From NCBI GenBank assembly GCA_947167725.1, contig CAMVJF010000076.1, forward strand, positions 1 to 7,655: a stretch of DNA of 7,655 nt, in the 5' to 3' direction. Below the pieces are notes generated by a model. The model had not been told where the DNA came from, ran no database searches, and saw only the letters and a list, made by a program, of their open reading frames with translations. The stretch comes from an uncultured Clostridia bacterium. Its GTDB lineage: Bacteria; Bacillota; Clostridia; Oscillospirales; Oscillospiraceae. The translations under genes were made by a program, and so were the position numbers. Of the stretch, positions 1 through 6,955 are shown piece by piece. Every line of letters begins with the position of its first letter. Position 1 is the stretch's first letter.

Positions 1-1212
1 GATCAGGAAGTGGTCGTGCTTTTTCGCCGGGAAGCGGTTGACGTACTTCTCGGCGTCAAAGAGCTCGCCTCCCTCCTGCGCGCGGCGCAGCGCGGCGAGC
101 ATCTCGCCGCCGTCCGTCTCCTCGCGGACCCCGAGGTAGACGCAGGCGTCCTCCGCCGCGTCAAGGATATAGTAGCTCTCGTCCTGGGTATAGGCCATGC
201 CGAAGCGGCTGTGGATGTAGTCGGTCAGCGGGTGGACCTGCAGGCTGAGGTTCTGGCCGCCCATCGTGTCGAGGAAGTCGAAGCGGATCGGAAACTCCGC
301 GCCGTAGCGGGCGAAGACCTGCGGCCCGAGCAGCTCGCGCGGGCAGAAGAGCACGACGTTGAGCGCGGGGGATTCCACGAGCACGTCGCCGACGCGGAAG
401 AGCACGCTGTTTTCTTCCGGGACACCGTCGAAGCTCCACGCGTAGTTCTTCGCCGAGCGGTCGAGACCGCAGACCTCCTTCATCCACTGGCCGCCCCAGA
501 CGCCGGGGTCGAAGTAGGGCACCGTGCGGAAGGGGCCGGAGACGATCCGGCGCAGGCCGGCGCGGAAGAGCGCGCCGGGCATCATGGCGGGGTCGCCGGG
601 GCGGTTGGTGTCGAGGTAGTAGTCGAGACGGTCGTAGAGGCGGCGTTTGATCTTGTCGGCGAGACGCCACTCGAAAAAATAGCCCTGCTTGAACTTTTTG
701 AGATTGTCCTCCGCGCCGTTGTCCGAATAGTAGTTCGGCGCGCCGCGGCGGAAACGCTGCTGGATCTCCCAGCGGGCCATATCCGCGAGCACGACGCAGT
801 CTGCCGGGCAGAGCTCCGAGGCGCCGAGACCGTAGATCAATCCCAGCCCGCGGCAGCTCTCCGCCCGGGTCCGGAGCGCTGCGAGCTTCTCCGCGTCCTG
901 ATAATCGCGCAGCTCGCCGTAGCACATGCGGCCGAACACGCGGTCATCGGTCAGGAAGGGTTCGATGCGGCGGCGGTACTCGTCCTTCGGCGGGAGCGCG
1001 CCGCGCATGTCGATCACCGTCTCAGGCGCAAGCTCTTCGAGCGCGGCGAGCAGCTCCGCGTCGTCCACGCCGGGATAAGTCTCCACCGCCAGCAGGAAGC
1101 GCCCCGCGCGCGCGCCGACCGCGGCGCGGAGCTCGGCGAGGATCGCCTCCCAGCCGCTCCACGCGCGGCCCTCGCCGCGGAGCTCCGTCACGGGATATTT
1201 GTCGTAATTCAT
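1..1212 (-). CDS. manA: Class I mannose-6-phosphate isomerase, long form (3' end cut by window edge)
   Basis: This gene is expected to interconvert mannose-6-phosphate and fructose-6-phosphate in the cytoplasm using one zinc ion. The first 404 residues are visible and the C-terminus lies beyond the left edge. The isomerase core begins near residue 229 with VPYFDPGVWGGQWMKEV. It carries the zinc-site motif LSLQVHP (Q325, H327) and QDESYYIL (E345). The frame leaves the window at KKHDHFLI, just before the expected PAGTVH segment with the fourth ligand. Residues 1-228 are an extension absent from short ManA proteins. It contains DMARWEIQQRFRR and a YYLDTNRP segment, and I see no P-loop (GxxxxGKS/T) in it. 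From memory, clostridial proteins of about 580-590 residues share this layout, so roughly 180 residues are missing. The ATG has an AAGGCGG ribosome site 7 bases upstream, and the upstream isomerase stop lies only 14 bases away, so the two are co-transcribed. The family is clear; the role of the extension is unknown. Confidence 0.9.
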   Translation of the reverse strand, partial: MNYDKYPVTELRGEGRAWSGWEAILAELRAAVGARAGRFLLAVETYPGVDDAELLAALEELAPETVIDMRGALPPKDEYRRRIEPFLTDDRVFGRMCYGELRDYQDAEKLAALRTRAESCRGLGLIYGLGASELCPADCVVLADMARWEIQQRFRRGAPNYYSDNGAEDNLKKFKQGYFFEWRLADKIKRRLYDRLDYYLDTNRPGDPAMMPGALFRAGLRRIVSGPFRTVPYFDPGVWGGQWMKEVCGLDRSAKNYAWSFDGVPEENSVLFRVGDVLVESPALNVVLFCPRELLGPQVFARYGAEFPIRFDFLDTMGGQNLSLQVHPLTDYIHSRFGMAYTQDESYYILDAAEDACVYLGVREETDGGEMLAALRRAQEGGELFDAEKYVNRFPAKKHDHFLI

Positions 1213-1226
1213 CGCAATTCCGCCTT

Positions 1227-2003
1227 TCATGGCCGGTAGTTTTCCCAGAGGCGGGAGAAGGCCGTGGGATCGGTGACGAAGGAGAAGCGCGCGCGGTCGG
1301 CCCGGTACTGCCGGTAGATGGGCACGCCCGGCTCGAGACCGAAGTCCCGGTAGTCTCTCGCCTTCTTCTCGGTGAGCGTGGCCGCGCGGTACGCGCCGTT
1401 GCGCAGCCAGCCGAGACCGCCGTCCTCCGCCACCGGGAACCACGCGATACCGCCGCGGCTGCGGAGCTCCGCGTACTCGAAGCCGTAATCCCGCACGCAC
1501 CACGCGCCGAAGGTCATCGCCGTGTCGGGGGCGGCGTTCACGGTCGCGTGGACCCAGCCGGGCGGGACGATGATCACATCGCCCGCCTCGCCGTAGACGG
1601 CGAAGCACTCGCCCGCGTCGTCGGCGCAGAAGGGCTGCATATACACGCAGGCTCTCCCCTCCCAGATCTCGTAGACCTCGCAGGTGGACGCGCCGCAGGA
1701 AGCGGAGACCGCGTGGATATGGCCCTGGGAGCGCACCGGCTCGCGGCCGAGTCGGCCCTTTTGATAGGTCACGACGCCGAAGAGCAGGTTCCTCGCGCGC
1801 AAATCCGGCAGGTCCTCGCGCATCGCCACGTCCATGGCGATGCAGTAGAGCTCCTCCGGGCCGTCGCAGTCCGGGTCGAGCAGGGACGGGCGGATCGCGT
1901 CAAGCGTCCGGATCTCGGGGACGGGGCCGACGACGCCATCGCCGCAGTCAAAGCCCATGGGGTCGCTGCGGACGCGCAGGGAAAGGCCGGGGTCGAAGCT
2001 CAT
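1227..2003 (-). CDS. Cupin-type (archaeal-type) glucose-6-phosphate isomerase family protein
   Basis: This 258-residue protein belongs to the metal-dependent cupin phosphoglucose isomerase family first known from Archaea (Pyrococcus PgiA), unrelated to the usual SIS-fold Pgi. The expected reaction is glucose-6-phosphate to fructose-6-phosphate in the cytoplasm. The signature is in order: GHIH (H95, H97), CEVYEIWEG (E109), PPGWVHATVN (H152), then a DYGFEYAELRSRGG segment matching the conserved tail of the fold. H95, H97, E109 and H152 fit the four metal ligands. The stretch between H97 and E109 is about five residues longer than I recall in the Pyrococcus enzyme and holds two cysteines (C103, C108). 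The protein is also longer than the roughly 190-residue archaeal form, at both ends. An AGAAGG ribosome site sits about 8 bases before the ATG. It is the first gene of the leftward unit and is followed by the mannose-6-phosphate isomerase. Substrate is inferred from family; related cupins could differ. Confidence 0.85.
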   Translation of the reverse strand: MSFDPGLSLRVRSDPMGFDCGDGVVGPVPEIRTLDAIRPSLLDPDCDGPEELYCIAMDVAMREDLPDLRARNLLFGVVTYQKGRLGREPVRSQGHIHAVSASCGASTCEVYEIWEGRACVYMQPFCADDAGECFAVYGEAGDVIIVPPGWVHATVNAAPDTAMTFGAWCVRDYGFEYAELRSRGGIAWFPVAEDGGLGWLRNGAYRAATLTEKKARDYRDFGLEPGVPIYRQYRADRARFSFVTDPTAFSRLWENYRP

Positions 2004-2049
2004 CGTCAGCGCCTTCTTTCCATTTCATTTCATCGGAGCCGTTCCGTAA

Positions 2050-2067
2050 TGTTATAACATTATAACA
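2050..2067. promoter_or_regulatory. Perfect 18-base inverted repeat, likely operator; overlaps a possible second leftward -10
   Basis: TGTTATAA-CA-TTATAACA is a perfect inverted repeat with 8-base arms and a 2-base centre, in the leader between the leftward promoter and the ribosome site. The size and symmetry suit a dimeric repressor, for example of the GntR or LacI/ROK type, but I cannot assign the family. On the minus strand one arm also reads TGTTATAAT, an extended -10 box (TATAAT at 2059-2064) without a visible -35, so a second promoter may lie under the operator. Confidence 0.6.
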
Positions 2068-2070
2068 AAT

Positions 2071-2087
2071 CGGGGCGCGCCGCCCCG
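2071..2087 (-). promoter_or_regulatory. GC hairpin in the isomerase leader, possible attenuator
   Basis: On the minus strand CGGGGC-GGCGC-GCCCCG forms a six-pair all-GC stem with a five-base loop, and flanking ATCG/CGAT can extend it across a two-base bulge. It is followed by the U-rich stretch AUUUGUUAU. It lies in the predicted transcript about 70 bases before the start codon. The short stem and imperfect U tract make it a weak intrinsic terminator or attenuator candidate only. Confidence 0.4.
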
Positions 2088-2109
2088 TCGATTCCGTTCC
2101 GACACCATT

Positions 2110-2140
2110 ATTATAGTACCATCCATTTCGGAAATGTCAA
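2110..2140 (-). promoter_or_regulatory. Main promoter of the leftward isomerase unit
   Basis: Read on the minus strand, a perfect TTGACA (2135-2140) is followed by TACTATAAT. Two -10 readings are possible: TACTAT (2113-2118) at 16 bases spacing with an extended TGG, or TATAAT (2110-2115) at 19 bases. Transcription would begin near 2101-2107, giving a leader of about 100 bases before the isomerase start. A small inverted repeat, CATTTC-G-GAAATG (2124-2136), lies between the boxes and could bind a regulator. Confidence 0.75.
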
Positions 2141-2162
2141 CGGATGGAAGGCCGCGCGTGAG

Positions 2163-2184
2163 ATTTACTCAAAAACGCGTAAAT
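2163..2184. promoter_or_regulatory. Inverted repeat just upstream of the transporter promoter
   Basis: ATTTAC-N10-GTAAAT has 6-base arms, and its right arm ends 5 bases before the rightward -35 box. The spacing between arm centres (about 16 bases) would suit an activator or repressor. The region is locally A/T-rich, so chance is possible. Confidence 0.35.
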
Positions 2185-2189
2185 AAGAC

Positions 2190-2218
2190 TTGATAATTTT
2201 AGTTAAAAAGACTATACT
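2190..2218 (+). promoter_or_regulatory. Promoter of the ABC transporter unit
   Basis: TTGATA (2190-2195) and TATACT (2213-2218) are separated by exactly 17 bases. The start of transcription would be near 2225, leaving a leader of about 40 bases before the lipoprotein ATG. The -35 boxes of this and the leftward promoter are 49 bases apart, so one regulator could act on both. Confidence 0.8.
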
Positions 2219-2250
2219 TTTCATATCCCAAGCAAACCCGAGCAAATTGA

Positions 2251-2256
2251 AAGGAG
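2251..2256 (+). promoter_or_regulatory. Ribosome binding site that fixes the lipoprotein start
   Basis: AAGGAG sits 8 bases before the ATG at 2265. An in-frame upstream ATG at 2190 overlaps the -35 box and would place 25 residues ahead of the lipoprotein signal, so it is not the start. Confidence 0.85.
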
Positions 2257-2264
2257 AAAACGAA

Positions 2265-3368
2265 ATGAAAAGAACCCTTTGCATTCTTCTCGCTCTGGTC
2301 ATGATCCTTGGCCTCGCCGCCTGCGGCGCGAAGCCCGCTCCCGCTCCGGCCGAGGAGGCCAAGCCCGAGACCGCCGAGACCGCTCCGGTCGAGGAGAACA
2401 AGGAGCCCGAGAAGCCCGCTTCCACCACGCTGGTCGTCTACTCCCCGAACTCCGACACCGAGGTCGAGAGCGTGATCCCCGCCTTTGAGGAAGCCACCGG
2501 CATCACTGTCGAGCTCATCTCCGCCGGCACCGGCGAGTGCGTCACCCGTATCGACGCCGAGAAAGAGAATCCCCAGGCCGACGTCCTGTGGGGCGGCATG
2601 AACTACGGCGTGTACGTACAGCATCCCGACCTGTGGGCCGACTACACCTCTCCCAACGAAGCCCTTACCGACGAGGGCTACCGTCAGGGCGACGTGAAGT
2701 GCTACACCAACTACACCCTTTCCGGCTCCGGCTGCCTGATCCTCAACAATGAGCTCATGAAGGAGCTCGGCATAGAGGTCAAGGGCTACGCCGACCTGCT
2801 CCAGCCCGAGCTGAAGGGCAAGATCGCCTCCGGCGACCCGACCAAGTCCTCCTCCGCGTGGGCCGAGCTGACCAACATGCTGCTGGTCATGGGCGACGAG
2901 CCCTATGACGAGAAGGCCTGGGAGTACGTTGAGAAGTTCGTCGCTCAGCTCGACGGCATCCAGCTCGACTCCTCCTCCGCCATCTACAAGGGCGTCGCCA
3001 ACGGCGAGTACGCTGTCGGCGTGTCTTACGAGGACCCCTGCGTGAAGATCCTGACCGACGGCGCTGACGTCACCGTCGTGTACCCCGAGGAAGGCACCGT
3101 GTGGCTCCCGGCCGCCGTCGCCATCGTCAAGGGCGCTCCTCACGAGGACGCCGCTCAGAAGTTCGTCGACTTCCTGATCTCCGAGCAGATCCAGACCGTC
3201 TACGCCGGTCAGACCACCCGTGCCGTCAACTCCTCGCTGCCTCTGGGCAACCCCAACATGAAGCCCTTCAGCGAGATCAACGTTGCGTACGAGGACATCC
3301 CCTTCTGCGCCGAGCACAAGACCGAGTGGCAGGCCAGATACGCCGAGATCCGCGATCAGGTCCGCTAA
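2265..3368 (+). CDS. ABC transporter substrate-binding lipoprotein (Fbp/Afu-like family)
   Basis: This 367-residue lipoprotein captures the substrate outside the membrane for the importer encoded by the next two genes. Residues 1-20 form a lipoprotein signal ending in the lipobox LAAC, with C20 as the lipidated residue. A Pro/Glu/Ala-rich linker follows (about 24-51), and the binding domain starts at TTLVVYSPNSD. Family landmarks are AGTGECVTRIDAEKENPQAD (87-106), DVLWGGMNYG, a Ser-rich DPTKSSSAWAELT (191-203), and GEYAVGVSYEDP (247-258). The family covers ferric, thiamine, aminoethylphosphonate and hexose-phosphate binders and is often annotated as iron(III). I do not see the adjacent tyrosine pair that holds iron in FbpA, and the neighbours all act on phosphorylated sugars. 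A phosphorylated ligand is therefore my inference, not a demonstrated property. Five further cysteines (92, 146, 157, 259, 348) are many for an exported protein. The gene is first in its unit, with a strong promoter and ribosome site. Confidence 0.9.
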   Translation: MKRTLCILLALVMILGLAACGAKPAPAPAEEAKPETAETAPVEENKEPEKPASTTLVVYSPNSDTEVESVIPAFEEATGITVELISAGTGECVTRIDAEKENPQADVLWGGMNYGVYVQHPDLWADYTSPNEALTDEGYRQGDVKCYTNYTLSGSGCLILNNELMKELGIEVKGYADLLQPELKGKIASGDPTKSSSAWAELTNMLLVMGDEPYDEKAWEYVEKFVAQLDGIQLDSSSAIYKGVANGEYAVGVSYEDPCVKILTDGADVTVVYPEEGTVWLPAAVAIVKGAPHEDAAQKFVDFLISEQIQTVYAGQTTRAVNSSLPLGNPNMKPFSEINVAYEDIPFCAEHKTEWQARYAEIRDQVR

Positions 3369-3387
3369 TCGCACAGCAAAGACTACC

Positions 3388-3420
3388 TCAAAGGGCTGAT
3401 CGCAAGATCAGCCCTTTTGA
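3388..3420 (+). terminator. Intra-operon hairpin with GCAA loop (partial terminator or mRNA stabiliser)
   Basis: AAAGGGCTGATC (3390-3401) and GATCAGCCCTTT (3406-3417) form a perfect 12-pair stem capped by the GNRA tetraloop GCAA, and two more pairs form across a bulged T. Only four Ts follow before GACAAATC, so full termination is unlikely. Placed between the binding-protein gene and the ATPase gene, it probably lowers downstream transcription or protects the upstream message, giving more binding protein than transporter. Confidence 0.75.
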
Positions 3421-3444
3421 CAAATCACGAAAGGACACAGAGCT

Positions 3445-4557
3445 ATGAGCGTCAACATCAAGGTAAAGAACGCGGTAAAGAAATACGGCGAGAACACTGT
3501 GATCCCGAATCTTTCCGTTGACATCCGTGAAGGCGAGTTCTTCACGCTGCTCGGCCCCTCCGGCTGCGGCAAGACCACCCTCCTGCGCATGATCGCCGGT
3601 TTCAACAGCATCGAGGGCGGCGATATCTTCTTCAACGACAAACGCATCAACGATCTCGATCCCGCGAAGCGCAACATCGGCATGGTCTTCCAGAACTATG
3701 CCATTTTCCCCCATCTTTCCGTGCGCGACAACGTGGCCTTCGGTCTCAAGCAGCGCAAGCTCGACAAGGCCACCATCCGGGAGCAGACCGACAAGTTCAT
3801 GAAGCTGATGCACATCGACGAGTACGCCGACCGCATGCCCGAGCGCCTCTCCGGCGGCCAGCAGCAGCGTGTTGCCCTGGCCCGCGCGCTGGTGATCCAG
3901 CCCGACGTGCTGCTGATGGACGAGCCTCTTTCCAACCTGGACGCCAAGCTCCGTGTGGAAATGCGCGCGGTCATCAAGGAGATCCAGCATTCCGTGGGCA
4001 TCACCACGGTCTATGTCACCCATGACCAGGAGGAGGCCATGGCCGTCTCCGACCGGATCGCGGTCATGAACCTGGGCGAGATCCAGCAGATCGGCTCCCC
4101 CAAGACGCTCTATCAGCGTCCGGCCAACCTCTTCGTGTCCTCCTTCATCGGCCGCACGAATATCCTGCAGGGCGCGCTGAAGATGAAGGACGGCCGTCCC
4201 TGGCTGGAATTCGAGGGCGGCTACTGCGTCCCGATGGACGACGTGCAGCCGGAGTATCAGCATGACGCGCCGGTGCAGATCTCGGTCCGTCCCGAGGAGT
4301 TCGTGATCAGCCCCGACGGCGAGGGCATCCGCGCCGTCATCGACGACAGCGTCTTCCTCGGTCTGAACACCCACTACTTCGTCACGACCGAGTCCGGCGT
4401 CAAGGCCGAGATCGTGCAGGAGTCGATGATCGACAGCATCCTGCCGGCCGGCATGAGCGTCAACCTGAGCGTCAAGCGTGAGAAGATCAATGTTCTCACG
4501 GAGGACGGCAGCGCCAACATCCTGACCGGTGTCCTGAACGACAAGCAGGAGGGCTGA
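3445..4557 (+). CDS. ABC transporter ATP-binding protein with TOBE region
   Basis: This 370-residue protein is the ATPase that powers the importer at the inner face of the membrane. All nucleotide-binding motifs are present: Walker A GPSGCGKTT (37-45), Q-loop Q83 in VFQNYAIFPH, signature LSGGQ (135-139), Walker B VLLMDEP (155-161), D-loop SNLDAK (163-168) and switch histidine H193 in VTHDQEEAM. Residues from about 240 to the end form a TOBE-type C-terminal region with SVRPEEF, as in the FbpC/PotA/MalK group. No key residue is missing. The start has AAGGA 9 bases upstream. The permease follows after two bases, and its AGGAGGG ribosome site (4547-4553) lies inside the end of this gene, so the two are translationally linked. 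Sequence motifs alone do not tell the substrate. Confidence 0.95.
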   Translation: MSVNIKVKNAVKKYGENTVIPNLSVDIREGEFFTLLGPSGCGKTTLLRMIAGFNSIEGGDIFFNDKRINDLDPAKRNIGMVFQNYAIFPHLSVRDNVAFGLKQRKLDKATIREQTDKFMKLMHIDEYADRMPERLSGGQQQRVALARALVIQPDVLLMDEPLSNLDAKLRVEMRAVIKEIQHSVGITTVYVTHDQEEAMAVSDRIAVMNLGEIQQIGSPKTLYQRPANLFVSSFIGRTNILQGALKMKDGRPWLEFEGGYCVPMDDVQPEYQHDAPVQISVRPEEFVISPDGEGIRAVIDDSVFLGLNTHYFVTTESGVKAEIVQESMIDSILPAGMSVNLSVKREKINVLTEDGSANILTGVLNDKQEG

Positions 4558-4559
4558 GC

Positions 4560-6206
4560 ATGAAAAAAGCGAAAAGGGCAGACGTATGGACCCTTGTATC
4601 GCTTGCGATCCTGGTTACATACGCGCTGTTTCTCATCTACCCTCTGGTCAAACTGCTGGTCGCGGCCGTCGTGAAGGACGGCCAGTTCACCTGGCAGTAC
4701 TTCGGCAAGTTCTTCCAGAACAAGTACTACGGCAAGACGCTTGGCAACTCCTTCAAGCTCTCCATCGCCTCGACCCTCGTGTCCCTGATCCTGGGCATCC
4801 CGCTGGCCTACTTCTTCAATATGTATAAGATCAAGGGCCGCACGCTGCTCCAGATCATCATCGTGCTGTGCTGCATGTCCGCCCCCTTCATCGGCGCCTA
4901 CGCCTGGGTGCAGCTGCGCGGCAACAACGGCTCGATCACGCGCCTCATCGCCGCGATCATCGGCCACAAGCCGCCGAGCATCTACGGCTTCCGCGGCATC
5001 GTGACGGTCCTGAGCCTGCAGCTCTTCCCGCTGGTGTTCATGCTGGTGTCCGGCGCGCTGAAGAACGTCGACAACTCTCTGCTCGAGGCAAGCGAGAACA
5101 TGGGCATCTCGGGCGTCAGCCGCTTCTTCAAGGTCGTCATCCCCCTGTGCATGCCGACGATCCTTGCGGCCGGCCTGCTCGTGTTCATGCGCGCCTTTGC
5201 AGACTACGGTACGCCGCTGCTCATCGGCCAGGGCTATCAGACCTTCCCGGTCATCATCTACAACGAGTACTTCGGAGAAACGGGTACGGACCACAACTTC
5301 GCCGCGGCGGTGGCCGTCATCGCGATCATCATCACGGCGGTGATCTTCCTGATCCAGAAGTGGGCCTCCAACAAGTTCGAGTTCCACATGAACGCCCTGC
5401 ACCCCATCGAGCAGAAGCCTGCCAAGGGTCTGCGCGGCGTGCTGATCCACCTCTACTCCTACATCCTGGTCGGCCTCAGCTTCATGCCCCAGGTCTACGT
5501 CATGTACTGCTCTTTCCGCAACACGAGCGGCAAGATCTTCGTCGACGGCTACGGCTTTTCGAGCTACAAGAAGGTCGCGCGCGACATTCCCCTCGCGGTG
5601 CGCAACACCTTCCTCATCGGCCTGCTGGCCCTGGCCGCGGTGGTGCTGCTCGCGATCCTGATCGCCTATCTGGTCGTCCGCCGCAGGAGCAAGCTCAACG
5701 ATGTGATCGACACCGCCTCGATGATCCCCTACATCATCCCCGGCTCGGTCGTGGGCATCGCGCTGGTCATCGGCTTCAACCAGAAGCCCATGGTGCTCAC
5801 CGGCACCATGTTCATCATGATCGTCGCCCTGTTCATCCGCCGTATCCCGTACACGATACGCTCCTCCGTGGCGATTCTCCAGCAGATCCCCATGACTGTG
5901 GAGGAGGCGGCGATCTCCCTGGGCTGCTCCAAGATGGAGGCCTTCTTCAAGGCCACCGTGCCCATGATGCGCAACGGTATCCTCTCCGGCGCCATCCTCA
6001 GCTGGGTCACGATCATTACGGAACTGTCCACCGGCGTCATCCTGTTCAACCGCAACACCGTGACGCTGACCCTCGCCATCTACACGCAGGTCACCCGCGG
6101 CTCCGACGGCCCCGCCGCCGCGCTCGCCACGATCCTGAACGTGCTGACCATCACCTCCCTGCTCATCTTCATGAAGGTGTCCAAGAACAAGGATATCTCC
6201 TTCTAA
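4560..6206 (+). CDS. ABC transporter permease, fused two-domain FbpB type
   Basis: This 548-residue membrane protein forms the whole translocation path, since it joins two permease domains in one chain as in FbpB/AfuB/ThiP. Hydrophobic segments occur near residues 12-36, 66-88, 97-116, 147-166, 196-214 and 248-266 in the first half. In the second half they occur near 295-317, 348-373, 386-406, 412-426, 473-492 and 520-538, about twelve in all. Each half carries the EAA loop that docks the ATPase: EASENMGISGVSRFFKVVIP (176-195) and EEAAISLGCSKMEAFFKATV (448-467). The N-terminus is short, cytoplasmic and lysine-rich (MKKAKR). No separate second permease gene is present or needed. It is translated with the ATPase gene, whose stop codon is two bases away. 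The stop codon TAA is followed closely by the PHP gene. Substrate cannot be read from the chain itself. Confidence 0.95.
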   Translation: MKKAKRADVWTLVSLAILVTYALFLIYPLVKLLVAAVVKDGQFTWQYFGKFFQNKYYGKTLGNSFKLSIASTLVSLILGIPLAYFFNMYKIKGRTLLQIIIVLCCMSAPFIGAYAWVQLRGNNGSITRLIAAIIGHKPPSIYGFRGIVTVLSLQLFPLVFMLVSGALKNVDNSLLEASENMGISGVSRFFKVVIPLCMPTILAAGLLVFMRAFADYGTPLLIGQGYQTFPVIIYNEYFGETGTDHNFAAAVAVIAIIITAVIFLIQKWASNKFEFHMNALHPIEQKPAKGLRGVLIHLYSYILVGLSFMPQVYVMYCSFRNTSGKIFVDGYGFSSYKKVARDIPLAVRNTFLIGLLALAAVVLLAILIAYLVVRRRSKLNDVIDTASMIPYIIPGSVVGIALVIGFNQKPMVLTGTMFIMIVALFIRRIPYTIRSSVAILQQIPMTVEEAAISLGCSKMEAFFKATVPMMRNGILSGAILSWVTIITELSTGVILFNRNTVTLTLAIYTQVTRGSDGPAAALATILNVLTITSLLIFMKVSKNKDISF

Positions 6207-6221
6207 AGAGGCATGGGCGGA

Positions 6222-6953
6222 ATGAACGGAAAAAACATGGGCGTCAGGCTTGTGCTGGACGCCCACACCCATACCATCGTCAGCGGCCACGCCTTCGGCA
6301 CGATCCGTGAGATGGCGCAGGCCGCGGGCGAAAAGGGGCTTTCCCTGCTCGGCGTGACCGAGCACGGCCCGGGCATCCCGGGGACCTGCGAGCCGATCTA
6401 CTTCGCCAATCTGCCCGTCGCGCCGCGTCGGCTCTGCGGCGTGGAGATGCTCTACGGCAGCGAGGTCAACGTGCTCAACGACGGCACGATCTCCCTCAAG
6501 CAGTTCGTCGATCGGTTGGACTACGCCATCGCGGGCATCCATATGACCTGCTACCGGAACGAGGGGCGCGAGCGCAACACGGAAAACCTGATCTCCTGCA
6601 TGCGGCACGAAAAGGTCTTTTTCGTCTCGCACCCGGACGACGACCACTCGCCGCTGGATTATCCGCGGCTGGTGGCCGCCGCGAAGGAGCTGCATGTGGC
6701 GCTGGAGCTGAACAACAGCTCCCTGCTCAAGCCGCAGTTCCGGCTCAACTGTGTGGAAAACTACAAGACCATGCTCCCGCTCTGCCAGAAGCTCGGCGTG
6801 CCGGTGCTCGTGAGCTCCGACGCGCACGATCCGGACGACGTCGGCCGCTTCGACGAGGCGCTCGCGCTCCTGGAGGAGCTGCGCTTCGACCCTTCGCTGC
6901 TGCTCAACGCCGACGTCGAGCGCTTCAAGCGCTTCATCGGCTATACGAAATGA
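6222..6953 (+). CDS. PHP-domain metal-dependent phosphoesterase, YcdX-like
   Basis: This is a 243-residue PHP-family hydrolase, expected to be cytoplasmic and to cleave phosphate esters with a trinuclear metal site. All nine ligands of YcdX-type proteins can be matched: H15 and H17 (DAHTHT), H23 (SGHAF), H48 (TEHG), E81 (GSEVN), H107 (GIHMT), H137 (SHPDDD), and D200 and H202 (SDAH). The conserved ELNNSS (162-167) is present too. Length is close to that of E. coli YcdX. I chose the ATG at 6222 because AAAGAGG (6205-6211) lies 10 bases ahead. The in-frame ATG at 6213 is almost on top of that site, and the ATG at 6237 has no clear site. The gene begins 15 bases after the permease stop, so it is in the transport unit and may process the imported compound. 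Histidinol-phosphate phosphatase and cyclic phosphate dihydrolase activities exist in this superfamily, so the substrate is open. Confidence 0.88.
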   Translation: MNGKNMGVRLVLDAHTHTIVSGHAFGTIREMAQAAGEKGLSLLGVTEHGPGIPGTCEPIYFANLPVAPRRLCGVEMLYGSEVNVLNDGTISLKQFVDRLDYAIAGIHMTCYRNEGRERNTENLISCMRHEKVFFVSHPDDDHSPLDYPRLVAAAKELHVALELNNSSLLKPQFRLNCVENYKTMLPLCQKLGVPVLVSSDAHDPDDVGRFDEALALLEELRFDPSLLLNADVERFKRFIGYTK

Positions 6954-6955
6954 GG

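Noticed and set aside
10..1239. A 409-codon open frame on the plus strand
   Set aside because: It is opposite the mannose-6-phosphate isomerase gene, whose motifs (QVHP, DESYYIL) are unmistakable. The plus-strand translation is an Ala/Arg/Val/Glu-rich shadow.
2199..3374. A 391-codon open frame on the minus strand over the binding-protein gene
   Set aside because: Its translation is a repetitive Gly/Leu/Val/Asp-rich shadow with no motif; the plus-strand frame has a lipobox, ribosome site and promoter.
2265..6206. Simple call as a ferric iron importer
   Set aside because: The family name often suggests iron, but the FbpA-type tyrosine pair is not seen and all neighbours are phosphosugar or phosphoester enzymes. 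I leave the substrate open and favour a phosphorylated one.
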